NCBI GenBank assembly: GCA_963720785.1
Contig: CAVRGQ010000008.1
Span: forward strand, 620,001 to 684,000
Origin: CAVRGQ01 sp963720785
Lineage (GTDB): Bacteria > Actinomycetota > Acidimicrobiia > IMCC26256 > DASPTH01
Direction: 5' to 3'
DNA length: 64,000 nt
A program made the position numbers and the translations under genes. Positions 54,910 through 64,000 of this stretch are shown here, in pieces. How positions within the stretch are numbered: the first letter of the stretch is position 1; the number at the start of each line of letters is the position of its first letter. The notes below the pieces were generated by a model, which was not told the DNA's origin, ran no database searches, and saw only the letters and a program-made list of their open reading frames with translations.

Positions 54910-54967
54910 AACCAACGGTACCGTGCCGCCGACCTTCAGGAGAAGGCTTCGGGGGGAAGGAGTCACC

Positions 54968-56708
54968 ATGGCCGAGTACGACGTCGTCATCCGCGGCGGC
55001 ACCCTGGTCGACGGCACCGGGATCCCGGCGCACCGCGCCGACCTCGGCATCCGGGACGGTCGGGTGGCCGCCATCGAGGACGCGATCAGCGCGTCCGCCG
55101 GCACCTCCACCCTCGACGCCGGCGGCCTGGTGGTCGCGCCCGGCTTCGTCGACCTGCACACGCACTACGACTCACAGATCCAGTGGGACCCGTACTGCAC
55201 CATCTCGGGCTGGCACGGTGTCACGTCGGTGACCCTCGGCAACTGCGGCTTCGGCTTCGCGCCCATGAAGCCCGAGGACCGCGAGCGCTCGATGCTGATG
55301 ATGTCGCGCAACGAGGCCATCTCGTTCGAGGCCATGCAGGAGGGGATGCTCTGGGACTGGGTGACGTTCCCGGAGTGGATGGACTCACTCGACCGGATGC
55401 CGAAGGGCGTCAACTGCCTCACCTACCTGCCGCTCTCGCCCCTGCTCATGTGGGTCATGGGCCTCGAGGCCGCGCGCGACGCGCGGCGCGACCGACGACG
55501 AGCGGGCCGAGATGTGCCGCCTGCTCGGCGAGGCGCTCGACCACGGCGCGTGCGGCTGGACCGTGCAACGCTTCGGGCCCAACTCCGCGCAGCGCGACTA
55601 CGACGGCGCACCGATGCCCACCGACTGCATGGTCGACCGCGACGTGCTCGCGCTCGCCGAGGTGCTCGCGCAGCGGCAACAGGGTTCGATCCAGATCTCG
55701 CAGCTCAGCGACTTCAACGGCGACGAGGAGACGGCCAACCAGGACATCGAGTTCCTCGAGCTCCTCGCCCTCACCGCGCAACGGCCGGTGTTGTTCAACG
55801 CGGTCGCGGTGATCGACGCGATTCCCGGCCTCCACCGCGAACGCCTGCGCTGGCTCGCTGACTGTCACCGCCGCGGGATCCAGATGTACGGGCAGGGCAA
55901 CAACGTCCGCCTCTACCCGCTGTTCACCTTCGAGCACTTCAACCTGTGGGACTTCAGCGAACCGTGGAAGGACGCGACGCTCGGCAGCGCCGAGGAGAAG
56001 CTCCGGAAGCTCGGTGACCTGGCGCGCCGACCGGCACTGGTCGCGGAGCACGAGCTCGTGTCGTCGCCGCTCGGAGTCGTCGGACCGCCCGAACGCTTCG
56101 TCGTGCGCGGCTGCGGGACCAACCCCGATCTGCAGCGCTACGTCGGGCGACTGGTCGGCGACATCGCGGAGGAGGAGGGCAAGCACGCGATCGACGTGCT
56201 CCTCGATCTCTCGGTCGCCGGCGATCTCAAGGTCGAGTTCAGCGCCAAGGACGTCACCTCGAGCGACCCCGGCATGGTTGCCGAGATCGTCGACTCGCCG
56301 TACGCGATCCCGGGCATCTCCGACGGCGGCGCGCACAGCAAGTTCTTCACCGGCGGCGCCTACCCCACCGACCTGCTCGCGTACCTCGTCCGCGACCAGG
56401 GCGCCCTCTCACTCGAGTCCGCGCACTACCACCTGAGTCGGCTGCCCGCGCACATCGCCGGGATGCGCGACCGGGGCTGGCTCGGCGTCGGCACGCCGGC
56501 CGACATCGTGGTGTACGACCTCGACGAGCTCGCACTCGACCCCGAGGAGGGGTACGACATCGTGTTCGACCAGCCCACGGGCGACTGGCGGCGCATCCAA
56601 CGGGCCAAGGGCTACCACTGGACGCTGGTCAACGGCGACGTCACCTTCGACCACGGCGAGTGCACCGGCGCCACCCCCGGTCGCTTCCTCCGCCACGGTC
56701 GCGGCTGA
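54968..56708 (+). CDS. Amidohydrolase (D-aminoacylase type), one frame break
   Basis: About 581 residues. Composite metal-dependent hydrolase: VVIRGGTLVDGTG, LVVAPGFVDLHTHYDSQ with the HxH pair, EHEL later and the metal Asp in GISDGGAHSKFF. N-acyl-D-amino-acid deacylases have this size and layout, but many actinobacterial relatives have no known substrate. The break at 55480-55490 closes with one CG, giving RGATDDERAEM. AAGGAG precedes the ATG. Confidence 0.87.
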
Positions 56709-56751
56709 TCCGGTACCGTCCCCGCGCACACGCGAGGGAACGGAGTCCCAC

Positions 56752-57690
56752 ATGGCACGGCTCGACGGACGGGTGGCGATCGTCACCGGCGCCGGTGGCG
56801 GTATCGGCCGCGAACACGCACTGCTGCTCGCGAGCGAGGGTGCCTCCGTCGTGGTGAACGACCTCGGCACACGCACGGGCGCCGACGCGCAGAGTGTCGT
56901 CGACACGATCCGCGCGGCCGGGGGCACCGCGGTCGCGAACACCAACTCCGCCACGTGGGACGGCGCGGCCGACATCGTCGCGCAGGCGATCGACGAGTAC
57001 GGACGCGTCGACATCCTCGTGAACAACGCGACCTACCAGCGCAACGACGACCTCTGGCGCTACTCCGAGGACGCCTTCGACCGCACCATCGCGGTGAACC
57101 TCAAGGGGTACTTCGCGATGATCGCGGCGGTCACGCCGCACATGGCGCGTCAGCACGCCGACGGCTCACCGGGCGGCGCGATCGTGAGCACCGCGTCCGC
57201 TTCGGGGTTCGGCCACCCCTCGCACGCCGCGTACGCCGCGGCCAAGGAAGGAGTGGTCGGCCTCACCCGAACGGCGGCGATGGAGCTCGGGCGCTTCGGC
57301 ATCCGCGCCAACGCGATCCGCCCCCTCGCGCACTCCGTCGGCGTCGAGGAGTACCACGAGCAGACGCAGCCGTGGCGCGAGCTGATGGACGTCACGATGG
57401 GCGCGTCCACGAAGACGCGCACCCCGGAGGACATCCATCCCCGCAAGGTGGCGCCACTCGTGGTGTGGCTCTGCACCGACGCGGCGAGCGGCGTGAACGG
57501 CCGCACGTTCTTCGTGTCGGGCGAGACGGTGATGCTCTACACCGAGCCGCGGCCGAAGACCACGATCACCCGTGAGGGCGGTTGGACTCTCGACGCGCTC
57601 GACGAGCTCGCCCCCACCGAGCTGGTCGCAGGCGTCACGAACCGCTTCACGCTGACGGACCACCCACACCTGCAGGCGTTTCCGGACTGA
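56752..57690 (+). CDS. Short-chain dehydrogenase/reductase (17-beta-HSD-like)
   Basis: 312 residues. NAD site TGAGGGIGREHALLLA, acidic VVVNDLGTR after strand 2, NNAT in place of NNAG, catalytic STASASGFGH and YAAAKEG. Long C-terminal extension of about 60 residues, as in the multifunctional HSD17B4-type dehydrogenases. Follows the amidohydrolase at 43 bp with its own TACCGT box at about 56713. Its last 44 bp overlap the convergent membrane-protein gene. Confidence 0.88.
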   Translation: MARLDGRVAIVTGAGGGIGREHALLLASEGASVVVNDLGTRTGADAQSVVDTIRAAGGTAVANTNSATWDGAADIVAQAIDEYGRVDILVNNATYQRNDDLWRYSEDAFDRTIAVNLKGYFAMIAAVTPHMARQHADGSPGGAIVSTASASGFGHPSHAAYAAAKEGVVGLTRTAAMELGRFGIRANAIRPLAHSVGVEEYHEQTQPWRELMDVTMGASTKTRTPEDIHPRKVAPLVVWLCTDAASGVNGRTFFVSGETVMLYTEPRPKTTITREGGWTLDALDELAPTELVAGVTNRFTLTDHPHLQAFPD

Positions 57691-58846
57691 GCGGGTCCGG
57701 ACCGAGCGGGTCCGGACCGGCGTCGTCGACGTGGCGGTCGTGGCGGCGGGCGATCACCTCCACCAGCACCAGCGCGATCGCCACCGCACCGGCCACGGCC
57801 ACCACCGCGATGGCGCTGAGGTCGTCGAGCGCCGCGAGGGCCAGGAACCCGATGGCGATCACGCCGCCGCGGATCGCCTTCGTGGTGCCCGTGGTCGCCG
57901 GCGACCGGCCGGTCAGCCACGCCCCCACCCCGATGATCACGCCGAGCGCGAAGACGCCACGCACCTGCAGCCGCAAGCCGTGGAGGAGCTGGTCGTACGC
58001 GGCCCCGCCGGCCTGGCGGCCCGTGGACGTGGCGAAGAGGTCGAGGTAGGGACCGCGGCCCACGGCGAGGGCGATCAGGATCACGAGCATCCCGGCCGCC
58101 AGACCGATCCCGGAGCGCAGCACGGTGCGGCGCCGGTTGGTCGACAGAGCGATCGCGCCCGCGAAGCAGAGCAGCGTCAGGAACGGCAGGAACCATGCGA
58201 GCTCCTGCAACAGGTCGACGATGTCCTGCACGGTGCCGACCCAGGGCCACTTGAACAGCTCGATGGTCGTGTCGATCGCGCCCACGGGCACCCGTTCGAG
58301 CGACACCCCGCGCGCCTGCAGTCGCGCCCGCACTTCCTTCGCGACCCCGGACAGGTCGAGGGTGACGGTGCCGTCGTTCGCGAGCTTCACCTTGCCGTCC
58401 GAGCTGCCGGTGAGCGCGGCGACGACCTGCGGCTGCACGCGAGAGTTCGCCCGCTCCCAGAGCGTCTCGAACTTCGGTGAGCTCACGAACTTCAGCGCGG
58501 CTTCGTACACGAAGGCTTCGGCCGCGGCGTTCACGTCGGGGATGCGCTTCGCGATGCGCGGCGGGATCTTGTCCTCGAGCTGGGAGACCACGTCCTGCTC
58601 GCTCATGATCCGCTGCGTGATCCGGGTGGCGGCCGCCTCCTGGATGTCGGAGTTGCCCGCGAGCGGCGCCACCGTGGACACGTAGTTCTGCGTGTCGAGC
58701 ACCGTCGTCTTCGCCCAGAGCGCGAGCACGCTCAAGGGTGCGAGCACGCACGCGACGATCACGAGCAACGCGGTGAAGACCCGGCGCACACGGTGGTGCC
58801 CCAGCGGCGCGGGTGGTGCCGCGGTCTCGACCGTTGTGTCCGCCAT
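57647..58846 (-). CDS. Integral membrane protein of unknown function
   Basis: 399 residues. A first membrane helix near 25-47 (VFTALLVIVACVLAPLSVLAL), an extracytoplasmic domain of about 165 residues (STVAPLAGNSDIQEAAATRI, QDIVDLLQELAW), then four or five helices near the C-terminus and a Pro-rich tail PDPLGPDPLSPE encoded by a 15-bp direct repeat. GGAGGGG lies before the ATG. Similar proteins are common in actinobacteria, but I know no function. Confidence 0.75.
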   Translation of the reverse strand: MADTTVETAAPPAPLGHHRVRRVFTALLVIVACVLAPLSVLALWAKTTVLDTQNYVSTVAPLAGNSDIQEAAATRITQRIMSEQDVVSQLEDKIPPRIAKRIPDVNAAAEAFVYEAALKFVSSPKFETLWERANSRVQPQVVAALTGSSDGKVKLANDGTVTLDLSGVAKEVRARLQARGVSLERVPVGAIDTTIELFKWPWVGTVQDIVDLLQELAWFLPFLTLLCFAGAIALSTNRRRTVLRSGIGLAAGMLVILIALAVGRGPYLDLFATSTGRQAGGAAYDQLLHGLRLQVRGVFALGVIIGVGAWLTGRSPATTGTTKAIRGGVIAIGFLALAALDDLSAIAVVAVAGAVAIALVLVEVIARRHDRHVDDAGPDPLGPDPLSPETPAGVGGPSA

Positions 58847-58984
58847 TTGGGCCCCTCCACCCCGCTCACTCCGCCGGATCGCCCATGCTGGCCCGAATCA
58901 GGGCCGGTGCGCATCACCCCAACGGCGTGATGCCGCGGACCTCCGACCCTGGGTGCGTCGGAAGCCGTCGACCATGATGGCCGG

Positions 58985-60649
58985 ATGGAACCGAACTCGA
59001 GGGTCGTGATCGTGGGTGGCGTGGCCGGGGGGATGTCGGCCGCCACCCGCTTGCGGCGGCTCGACGAGTCGGCGCAGATCACCGTCGTGGAGCGTTCGGG
59101 GCACGTGTCGTACGCGAACTGCGGCCTCCCCTACTTCGTCGGTGGCGTCATCGAGGACGAGGAGGACCTCCTCCTCCAGACGCCCGAGGCGTTGTTCGAA
59201 CGCTTCCGCCTCGACGTGCGCGTCGACACCGAGGTCACCGCGATCGACGCGGCGTCCCACGCGGTGACGGTGCGGTCGATGCTCGACGGCGCGACGAGCA
59301 CGATCCCCTACCGCAAGTTGGTGCTCAGCCCCGGTGCCGTGCCGGTGCGGCCGCCGATCCCCGGCTACGAGCGAGTGTTGAGCCTGCGCACGGTGGAAGA
59401 CGCGTCGCGCCTCGCGGCGCGCGCGATCGGGCCCACCGCGACCGCGGTGGTCATCGGCGCCGGGTTCGTGGGCCTCGAGACCGCCGAGAACCTCGCCCAC
59501 CAGGGCATCGCCGTCACCGTCGTGGAGGCCGCCGACCAGGTGCTCACCCCGCTCGACGCGGAGCTCGCGATCCTCGTGCACCGCGAGCTCGTCGCCAACG
59601 GCGTCGCGGTGGAAGTGGGAGTCGCGGTCACCGAGATCACCGCAGACGCGGTGCTCCTCGCCGACGGCCGCGCCATCCCGGCCCAGCTCGTCGTCGGCTC
59701 GATCGGCGTGCGGCCCGACACCACCCTTGCCCAGGCTGCCGCCATCGAGCTCGGGCCACGTGGCGGCATCGCGGTCGACGAGTGCAACCGCACGAGTGAC
59801 CCCGACATCTACGCGGTGGGCGACGCGGTCGAGAAGAGCGACCGCGTGAGCGGCGAGAAGTCGCTCATCGCGCTCGCCAACATCGCCAACCGCCAGGGCC
59901 GGCGCGTGGCCGACCACATCGCCGGACGCGAGGTGCTGACGTCGCGGTCGCTCGGCACCGCAATCGTGAAGGTGTTCGGCCTCACGGCGGCGATGACCGG
60001 GTGGAACGAGAAGCGCCTCACCGACGCGAAGCGGCCGTACCGCGCGATCCACTCGCACCCCATGAGCCACGCGGGCTACTACCCCGGAGCGGAGGCGATG
60101 GCACTCAAGCTGCTCTTCGATCCCGGCACCGGTGAGATCCTCGGCGCGCAGGGCGTGGGACGCGAGGGCGTCGACAAGCGCATCGACGTGCTCGCCACCG
60201 CGCTCTTCGCGGGCCTGCCGGCGGAGAAGCTCGCCGACCTCGAGCTCGCGTACGCGCCGCCGTTCTCGTCGGCCAAGGACCCGGTGAACATGCTCGGGTA
60301 CATGGCCGAGAACATCCTGTCGGGCGAGTGCGACGTCGTGGCGCTCGAGGAGGTGGAGGCACTGGCGGCCGCCGGGTGGACCCTGCTCGACGTGCGTACC
60401 CCGACCGAACACCGCGCCGGCGCGATCCCCGGGAGCGTCAACGTGCCCCTCGACGACCTGCGGGCGCAGCTCCCCTCCCTCGGCGACGCGTCCCTCCTCG
60501 TGTACTGCGAGGTCGGCCAGCGCGGCCACACCGCAACGACGTTGCTGCACGAGCTCGGATGCAAGGCCCGCAACCTCGACGGCGGGTACCGCACGTGGCT
60601 CGCGACCGAAGCCGCGCGCACCGACGATCCGAGCCTCCTGGACCGCTGA
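58985..60649 (+). CDS. CoA-disulfide reductase-rhodanese fusion
   Basis: 554 residues. FAD/NAD(P) disulfide reductase part (VVIVGGVAGGMSAATRLRRL, VVIGAGFVGLETAENL) with the single active-site Cys46 in SYANCGLPYFVGG, as in CoA-disulfide reductase and persulfide reductases. From about residue 460 a rhodanese domain follows (LLDVRTPTEHRAGAIPGSVN) with active-site Cys in VYCEVGQRGH. The fusion is known from CoADR-Rhd and Npsr enzymes that reduce persulfides or polysulfides. Confidence 0.92.
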   Translation: MEPNSRVVIVGGVAGGMSAATRLRRLDESAQITVVERSGHVSYANCGLPYFVGGVIEDEEDLLLQTPEALFERFRLDVRVDTEVTAIDAASHAVTVRSMLDGATSTIPYRKLVLSPGAVPVRPPIPGYERVLSLRTVEDASRLAARAIGPTATAVVIGAGFVGLETAENLAHQGIAVTVVEAADQVLTPLDAELAILVHRELVANGVAVEVGVAVTEITADAVLLADGRAIPAQLVVGSIGVRPDTTLAQAAAIELGPRGGIAVDECNRTSDPDIYAVGDAVEKSDRVSGEKSLIALANIANRQGRRVADHIAGREVLTSRSLGTAIVKVFGLTAAMTGWNEKRLTDAKRPYRAIHSHPMSHAGYYPGAEAMALKLLFDPGTGEILGAQGVGREGVDKRIDVLATALFAGLPAEKLADLELAYAPPFSSAKDPVNMLGYMAENILSGECDVVALEEVEALAAAGWTLLDVRTPTEHRAGAIPGSVNVPLDDLRAQLPSLGDASLLVYCEVGQRGHTATTLLHELGCKARNLDGGYRTWLATEAARTDDPSLLDR

Positions 60650-60659
60650 TCCGACCGGG

Positions 60660-61298
60660 ATGCGGACGCACCTCCTGTTCCTCCCCGGGTTCGCCTCCCC
60701 GAGCGGCGCGTACGACGCCATCCTCGGTGCGATCCGTGACACCACCGACGTGGCGGTCACGGCGGGCGACGTCGCCGGCAGTGTGGTCGCGCAGGTCACC
60801 GGCCGGTCCACCCCGGCAGCCGAGGCGCGCGCCCTCGGCGACCGCGCCCAGGCGCTCGTCGCCTCGGGCGACCGCGTCGTGCTCGGTGGCCACTCGCGCG
60901 GGGGTCTCGTGGCCTATCTCGCTGCGGGCGCGGTGCAGCCCGCGGCGCTGGTGCTGGTCGACCCGGTGACCGGCGGCGGGCCGCCCTGGGCGAAGCCGGA
61001 TCCGCTCCCGCCGGTCGGCTGGACGGGCCCGGCCCTGGTGCTCGGCTGCGCCCTCGGGGGCCACTGCGCGCCGGAGGGCCGCAACCACGAGGTGTTCGCC
61101 GCGGCCCTGGCGACCTGCGAGCACCAGGTCGTCCCCGACTGCGGCCACGGCGACATGCTCGACGGCCCGTTCCGCACCTTTGCCCGGCTGTTGTGTTCGC
61201 GGGGCTCCGACCCCGACCGGGCCCGCGCCGCCGTGGCCGACCGGATCGCCGCGTTTCTCCGGAGTGACGCCCTGCGGGACCTGCCCACCGCCGGGTGA
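60660..61298 (+). CDS. Alpha/beta hydrolase (KANL3/Tex30-like)
   Basis: 212 residues. LLFLPGFASPSGAYDAIL, nucleophile elbow GGHSRGGLVAYL and a late CGHGDML for the His. Short form without a lid, like dienelactone hydrolase or chlorophyllase-related proteins. Follows the persulfide reductase by 10 bp and precedes the P450 by 12 bp, so a three-gene unit is likely. Confidence 0.8.
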   Translation: MRTHLLFLPGFASPSGAYDAILGAIRDTTDVAVTAGDVAGSVVAQVTGRSTPAAEARALGDRAQALVASGDRVVLGGHSRGGLVAYLAAGAVQPAALVLVDPVTGGGPPWAKPDPLPPVGWTGPALVLGCALGGHCAPEGRNHEVFAAALATCEHQVVPDCGHGDMLDGPFRTFARLLCSRGSDPDRARAAVADRIAAFLRSDALRDLPTAG

Positions 61299-61310
61299 CA
61301 AGATGCCGCC

Positions 61311-62528
61311 ATGACGAGCATCGACCCCGGCATCGACGTCGCGTCCGCATCGCTCCAGGAGCTGTCCGACCTGCTGCAGGTGCCGGAGTTCTACTCGGGT
61401 GATCCCTACCCCGCGCTCGCCCGGCTCCGTCGCGAGGCGCCGGTGCTGCACAACGAGCGCACCGGCTACTGGGCGCTCACCCGCCACCGCGACGTGCACG
61501 AGGTGTCGCGCGACAACGAAACCTTCGTCTCGGGCTACGGCGTGCTCTACGCCCACAAGACGCCGGAGCTCCAGGAGCACCCGGGCTCGCTGCTCTCCGC
61601 CGATCCGCCGCAGCACACCTACTACCGGCGCATCCTGTGGGACGCGTTCACGCCGTCGAAGATCCGCGCGCTCGAACCCGCGATCCGCGCCCGCGCCGTC
61701 GCCCTGCTCGACGCGGTCGAGCGCGGTGGCGTCACCGAGTTCGTGTCCGAGGTGGCGGTGCCCTACCCGCTCATCGTGCTCGCCGACCTGATGGGCCTGC
61801 CCGCCGACGACTGGCAGGAGTACTCCGACTGGATGGATGCCGCGGTGCGCACGTCTAACGTCGGCGCGTCCGAGGCCGATCAGGCACTCGTCCAGGAGAT
61901 GCGCGTGTTCCTGTTGGAGCGCGTCGCGGAGTACCGCGGCAGCGGGAAGCCGGGCGCGATCACCATGCTCGCCGACCACTCCGACGACCGCGGCACCCTC
62001 GACCAGCGCCAGCTGCTCATGTTCCTGCTGCAGCTGTTCATCGCGGGCAACGAGACGACCCGCAACACCATCTCGGGCGGCATGGTCGCGTTCTCGCAGT
62101 TCCCGGAGCAGTGGGCGCGCCTGCGCGCCGACCGCAGCCTCGTCGACAGTGCGGTCGAGGAGATCTTGCGCTGGACCACCGCGGTGATCCACTTCCTGCG
62201 CACCGCGGCGGTCGACACGCAGATCGACGGCCACGCGATCGCGCGCGGCGACACCGTGCTGATGAGCTACACGTCGGCGAACCGCGACGAAGCGGTGTTC
62301 GGCCCCACCGCCGACACCTTCGACATCGGGCGCACCCCGAACCCACAGCTCGCGTTCGGCTTCGGTGGGCACTTCTGCCTCGGCGCCGCGTTGGCGCGCC
62401 TGGAGGTGCGGGTGATCCTCGAGGAGATGCTCGACCGCTTCGAGACGATCGAGCCGGCCGGCGACGTGGTGCGCCTGCCCAACGTGGCCATCGCGGGCAT
62501 CGGGCGCGCCGACCTCCGGCTCTCCTGA
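61311..62528 (+). CDS. Cytochrome P450
   Basis: 405 residues, intact. I-helix AGNETTRNT, ExxR EEILR, haem loop FGFGGHFCLGAALAR with the proximal Cys at about 351. The substrate-contact stretch RWTTAVIHFLRTAA has the CYP125/CYP142 look. CAAGAT lies 7 nt before the ATG. The only one of three P450 genes without a frame break. Possibly sterol or long-chain fatty acid terminal hydroxylation; inferred only. Confidence 0.93.
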   Translation: MTSIDPGIDVASASLQELSDLLQVPEFYSGDPYPALARLRREAPVLHNERTGYWALTRHRDVHEVSRDNETFVSGYGVLYAHKTPELQEHPGSLLSADPPQHTYYRRILWDAFTPSKIRALEPAIRARAVALLDAVERGGVTEFVSEVAVPYPLIVLADLMGLPADDWQEYSDWMDAAVRTSNVGASEADQALVQEMRVFLLERVAEYRGSGKPGAITMLADHSDDRGTLDQRQLLMFLLQLFIAGNETTRNTISGGMVAFSQFPEQWARLRADRSLVDSAVEEILRWTTAVIHFLRTAAVDTQIDGHAIARGDTVLMSYTSANRDEAVFGPTADTFDIGRTPNPQLAFGFGGHFCLGAALARLEVRVILEEMLDRFETIEPAGDVVRLPNVAIAGIGRADLRLS

Positions 62529-62535
62529 CCGCGCC

Positions 62536-64000
62536 TCAGCCGAGTCGGCTGGCCACCCGGGCGCGGGAGAAGCGCAGCACACCGTCGTCGACCGGATCGC
62601 GGCGCAGGCGCTTGCGGTCCGCGTCGAAGCTCATCGCCACCGACCACGCGCCCGTCCCCTGCTTCGGGAAGTCGTCGACGGCGCGGCGCACGTAGCCGGC
62701 GTCGAGCTCGAGCATCGGCCGGGTGGGCATCGCCGGGTCGTCGTTCACCGCCACGGCCTCGACGTACCCGAGGCGGTCCATGAGCGCGAGACAGCGGCAC
62801 ACCCACTCGCACACGAGGTCGACCTTCAGCGTCCACGACGCGTTCGTGTACCCGAACACGAAGGCGAAGTTGGGGACGTCGGACAGCATCACGCTCTTGT
62901 AGACGAGGCGGCCGCCCGTGGGCATCGGTTCGCCGTCGACGATCGTGTCGATGCCGCCGAGCGCCTGCAGGTGCAGGCCGGTGGCCGACACGACGACGTC
63001 GGCCTCGAGCTCTGCGCCCGAAGCGAGCCGGATGCCGCGCTCGGTGAAGGTGTCGATGGTGTCGGTGACCACCTCGGCGGGCCCGGCGGCACCCCCTTCG
63101 GAGATCGCCCGGAAGAAGTCGCTGTTGGGCACGAAGCACACGCGCTGGTCCCACGGCCCGTAGTGCGGCGTGAAATGGGTGTCGACATCGAAGCCCTCGG
63201 GCAGGCGCTTCGCCGCGTTCTTCACGAGGAACCGCTTCATCATGTCGGGACGGGCGCGGCACAGCCGGTAGAAGGTGTCGGCCGTGCGCCGGTTCTTCTC
63301 ACGCGTCCACGCGTACGCCTTCTCGGTGGGCAGCGCGCGGTAGAGCAGCTTGGCCACGGGGTCCTGGCGCGGCAGCGTCATGTAATAGGTGGGTGAGCGC
63401 TGCAACATGGTGACGTGCGCGCCGAGATCGGCGAGCGCGGGCACGAGCGTGACCGCGGTGGCGCCGCTGCCGATCACCACGACGCGCTTGCCCGCCACCT
63501 CGAGGTCGTCGGGCCAGTGCTGCGGGTGCACCAGTTGACCGCAGAATCGGTCGGCGCCCGGGAAGTCGGGTTGGTGGCCGTGGTCGTAGCGGAAGTACCC
63601 GGTGGTCGCGACAAGCCACGAGCACGTCAGGGTGCGCGGCTCGTCGGTCGCGACGTCGCGCGCGTGCACCGTCCAGCACGCGTCGGGGGTCGACCACTCG
63701 ATGCGGTCGACGTGGATGCCGAACCGGATGCGCCCGCCCAGGTCGTGGTCGTCGACGGTGCGGTGCAGGTACCGCATGATCTTGTCGCCCGACGCGATGG
63801 AGTCGTCGTCGGTCCACGGCTCGAAGCCGAAGCCGTAGGTGTGGAGATCGGAGTCGGAGCGGATGCCGGGATAGCGGAACAGATCCCAGGTGCCGCCGAT
63901 CTCCGCGCGCGCCTCGAGCACGGCGAACGACTTCTGCGGCACCGACTGCTGCAGGTGCCACGCCATCCCGATCCCCGAGATGCCCGCACCCACGACCACG
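62536..64000 (-). CDS. Flavin-containing / Baeyer-Villiger monooxygenase, N-terminal end cut by window
   Basis: At least 487 residues. FAD motif VVGAGISGIGMAW, GGTWDLFRYPGIRSDSD, the BVMO/FMO fingerprint FCGQLVHPQHWP and NADP motif VIGSGATAVTLVPAL. EthA-type enzymes of this form oxidise ketones and sulfides. Convergent with the P450, 8 bp apart. The remnant at 30153 belongs to a related but different family branch, so this copy is not its source. Confidence 0.92.
   Translation of the reverse strand, partial: VVVGAGISGIGMAWHLQQSVPQKSFAVLEARAEIGGTWDLFRYPGIRSDSDLHTYGFGFEPWTDDDSIASGDKIMRYLHRTVDDHDLGGRIRFGIHVDRIEWSTPDACWTVHARDVATDEPRTLTCSWLVATTGYFRYDHGHQPDFPGADRFCGQLVHPQHWPDDLEVAGKRVVVIGSGATAVTLVPALADLGAHVTMLQRSPTYYMTLPRQDPVAKLLYRALPTEKAYAWTREKNRRTADTFYRLCRARPDMMKRFLVKNAAKRLPEGFDVDTHFTPHYGPWDQRVCFVPNSDFFRAISEGGAAGPAEVVTDTIDTFTERGIRLASGAELEADVVVSATGLHLQALGGIDTIVDGEPMPTGGRLVYKSVMLSDVPNFAFVFGYTNASWTLKVDLVCEWVCRCLALMDRLGYVEAVAVNDDPAMPTRPMLELDAGYVRRAVDDFPKQGTGAWSVAMSFDADRKRLRRDPVDDGVLRFSRARVASRLG

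Noticed and set aside
57688..57718. 15-bp direct repeat as an attachment site
   Set aside because: It encodes the repeated PDPL residues of the membrane protein tail and has no mobile gene nearby.

Overview
The window is high-GC DNA (roughly 70%) densely packed with genes on both strands. It looks like a chromosomal segment of an actinobacterium, most likely a lipid- and steroid-degrading member of Acidimicrobiia or a relative. Evidence: mec-cysO-cysM and murI-(Rv1339-like)-rph-rdgB occur in the mycobacterial order, GTG starts are frequent, TAnnnT -10 boxes often lie 6-8 nt before a start codon (leaderless transcripts), and F420-type oxidoreductases, P450s, acyl-CoA dehydrogenases and thiolases abound. 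There is no phage, transposon, integrase or CRISPR array.

Layout. 1-2.6 kb: end of a CLC channel, a DHA2 drug exporter and its divergent TetR regulator. 2.6-4.6 kb: DUF35/thiolase pair, tRNA-Leu(UAG) and a tiny lysine-rich gene. 4.6-7.4 kb: SF2 helicase and a group-2 sigma factor. 7.5-18 kb: MFS exporter, thiolase, PPOX flavoprotein, two alpha/beta hydrolases, SDR, 3Fe-4S ferredoxin, MBL hydrolase, SnoaL-like protein, P450, acyl-CoA dehydrogenase and an epoxide-hydrolase-like protein. 18-27.3 kb: housekeeping block (rdgB, rph, Rv1339-like phosphodiesterase, murI, sua5, hemerythrin, cysM, cysO, mec, methyltransferase, smpB). 27.3-31.7 kb: cation/proton antiporter, USP-like protein, tandem-HTH protein, tmRNA, a flavin-monooxygenase remnant, a DUF4397 secreted protein and two tiny coupled genes. 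31.8-35 kb: LLM flavoprotein and an OYE-type FAD/NAD reductase. 34.9-43.1 kb: two ABC export operons, one MacAB-like with two different periplasmic-adaptor-type subunits and a secreted DUF5666 protein, the other ABC-2 type. 43.2-64 kb: aldehyde dehydrogenase, glutaredoxin plus DUF2202 lipoprotein behind a CsoR-like operator, an enoyl-CoA hydratase with a complementary acyl-CoA dehydrogenase pair, a Rieske oxygenase, a secreted lectin-like protein, a TetR/P450 pair, a Ddn-type reductase, TetR/amidohydrolase/SDR, a membrane protein, a CoA-disulfide reductase-rhodanese fusion, a hydrolase, a further P450 and a partial flavin monooxygenase.

How it works together. The accessory genes describe oxidation and CoA-dependent beta-oxidation of hydrophobic carboxylic acids or steroids: P450, Rieske and flavin oxygenases activate the substrate, SDR and ALDH oxidise it, and FadE pair, hydratase and thiolases (one with a DUF35 partner) shorten the chain. 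TetR regulators sit beside several clusters. The core block makes cysteine through the CysO thiocarboxylate route and processes RNA and nucleotides.

Quality warning. Seventeen otherwise intact genes are broken by a single frame change, including murI, rph and rdgB. About twelve of these are repaired by adding one CG to a short CG-rich tract and four by adding one base to a C/G run. This looks like a systematic sequencing error, so these genes are annotated as single CDSs with the break noted.
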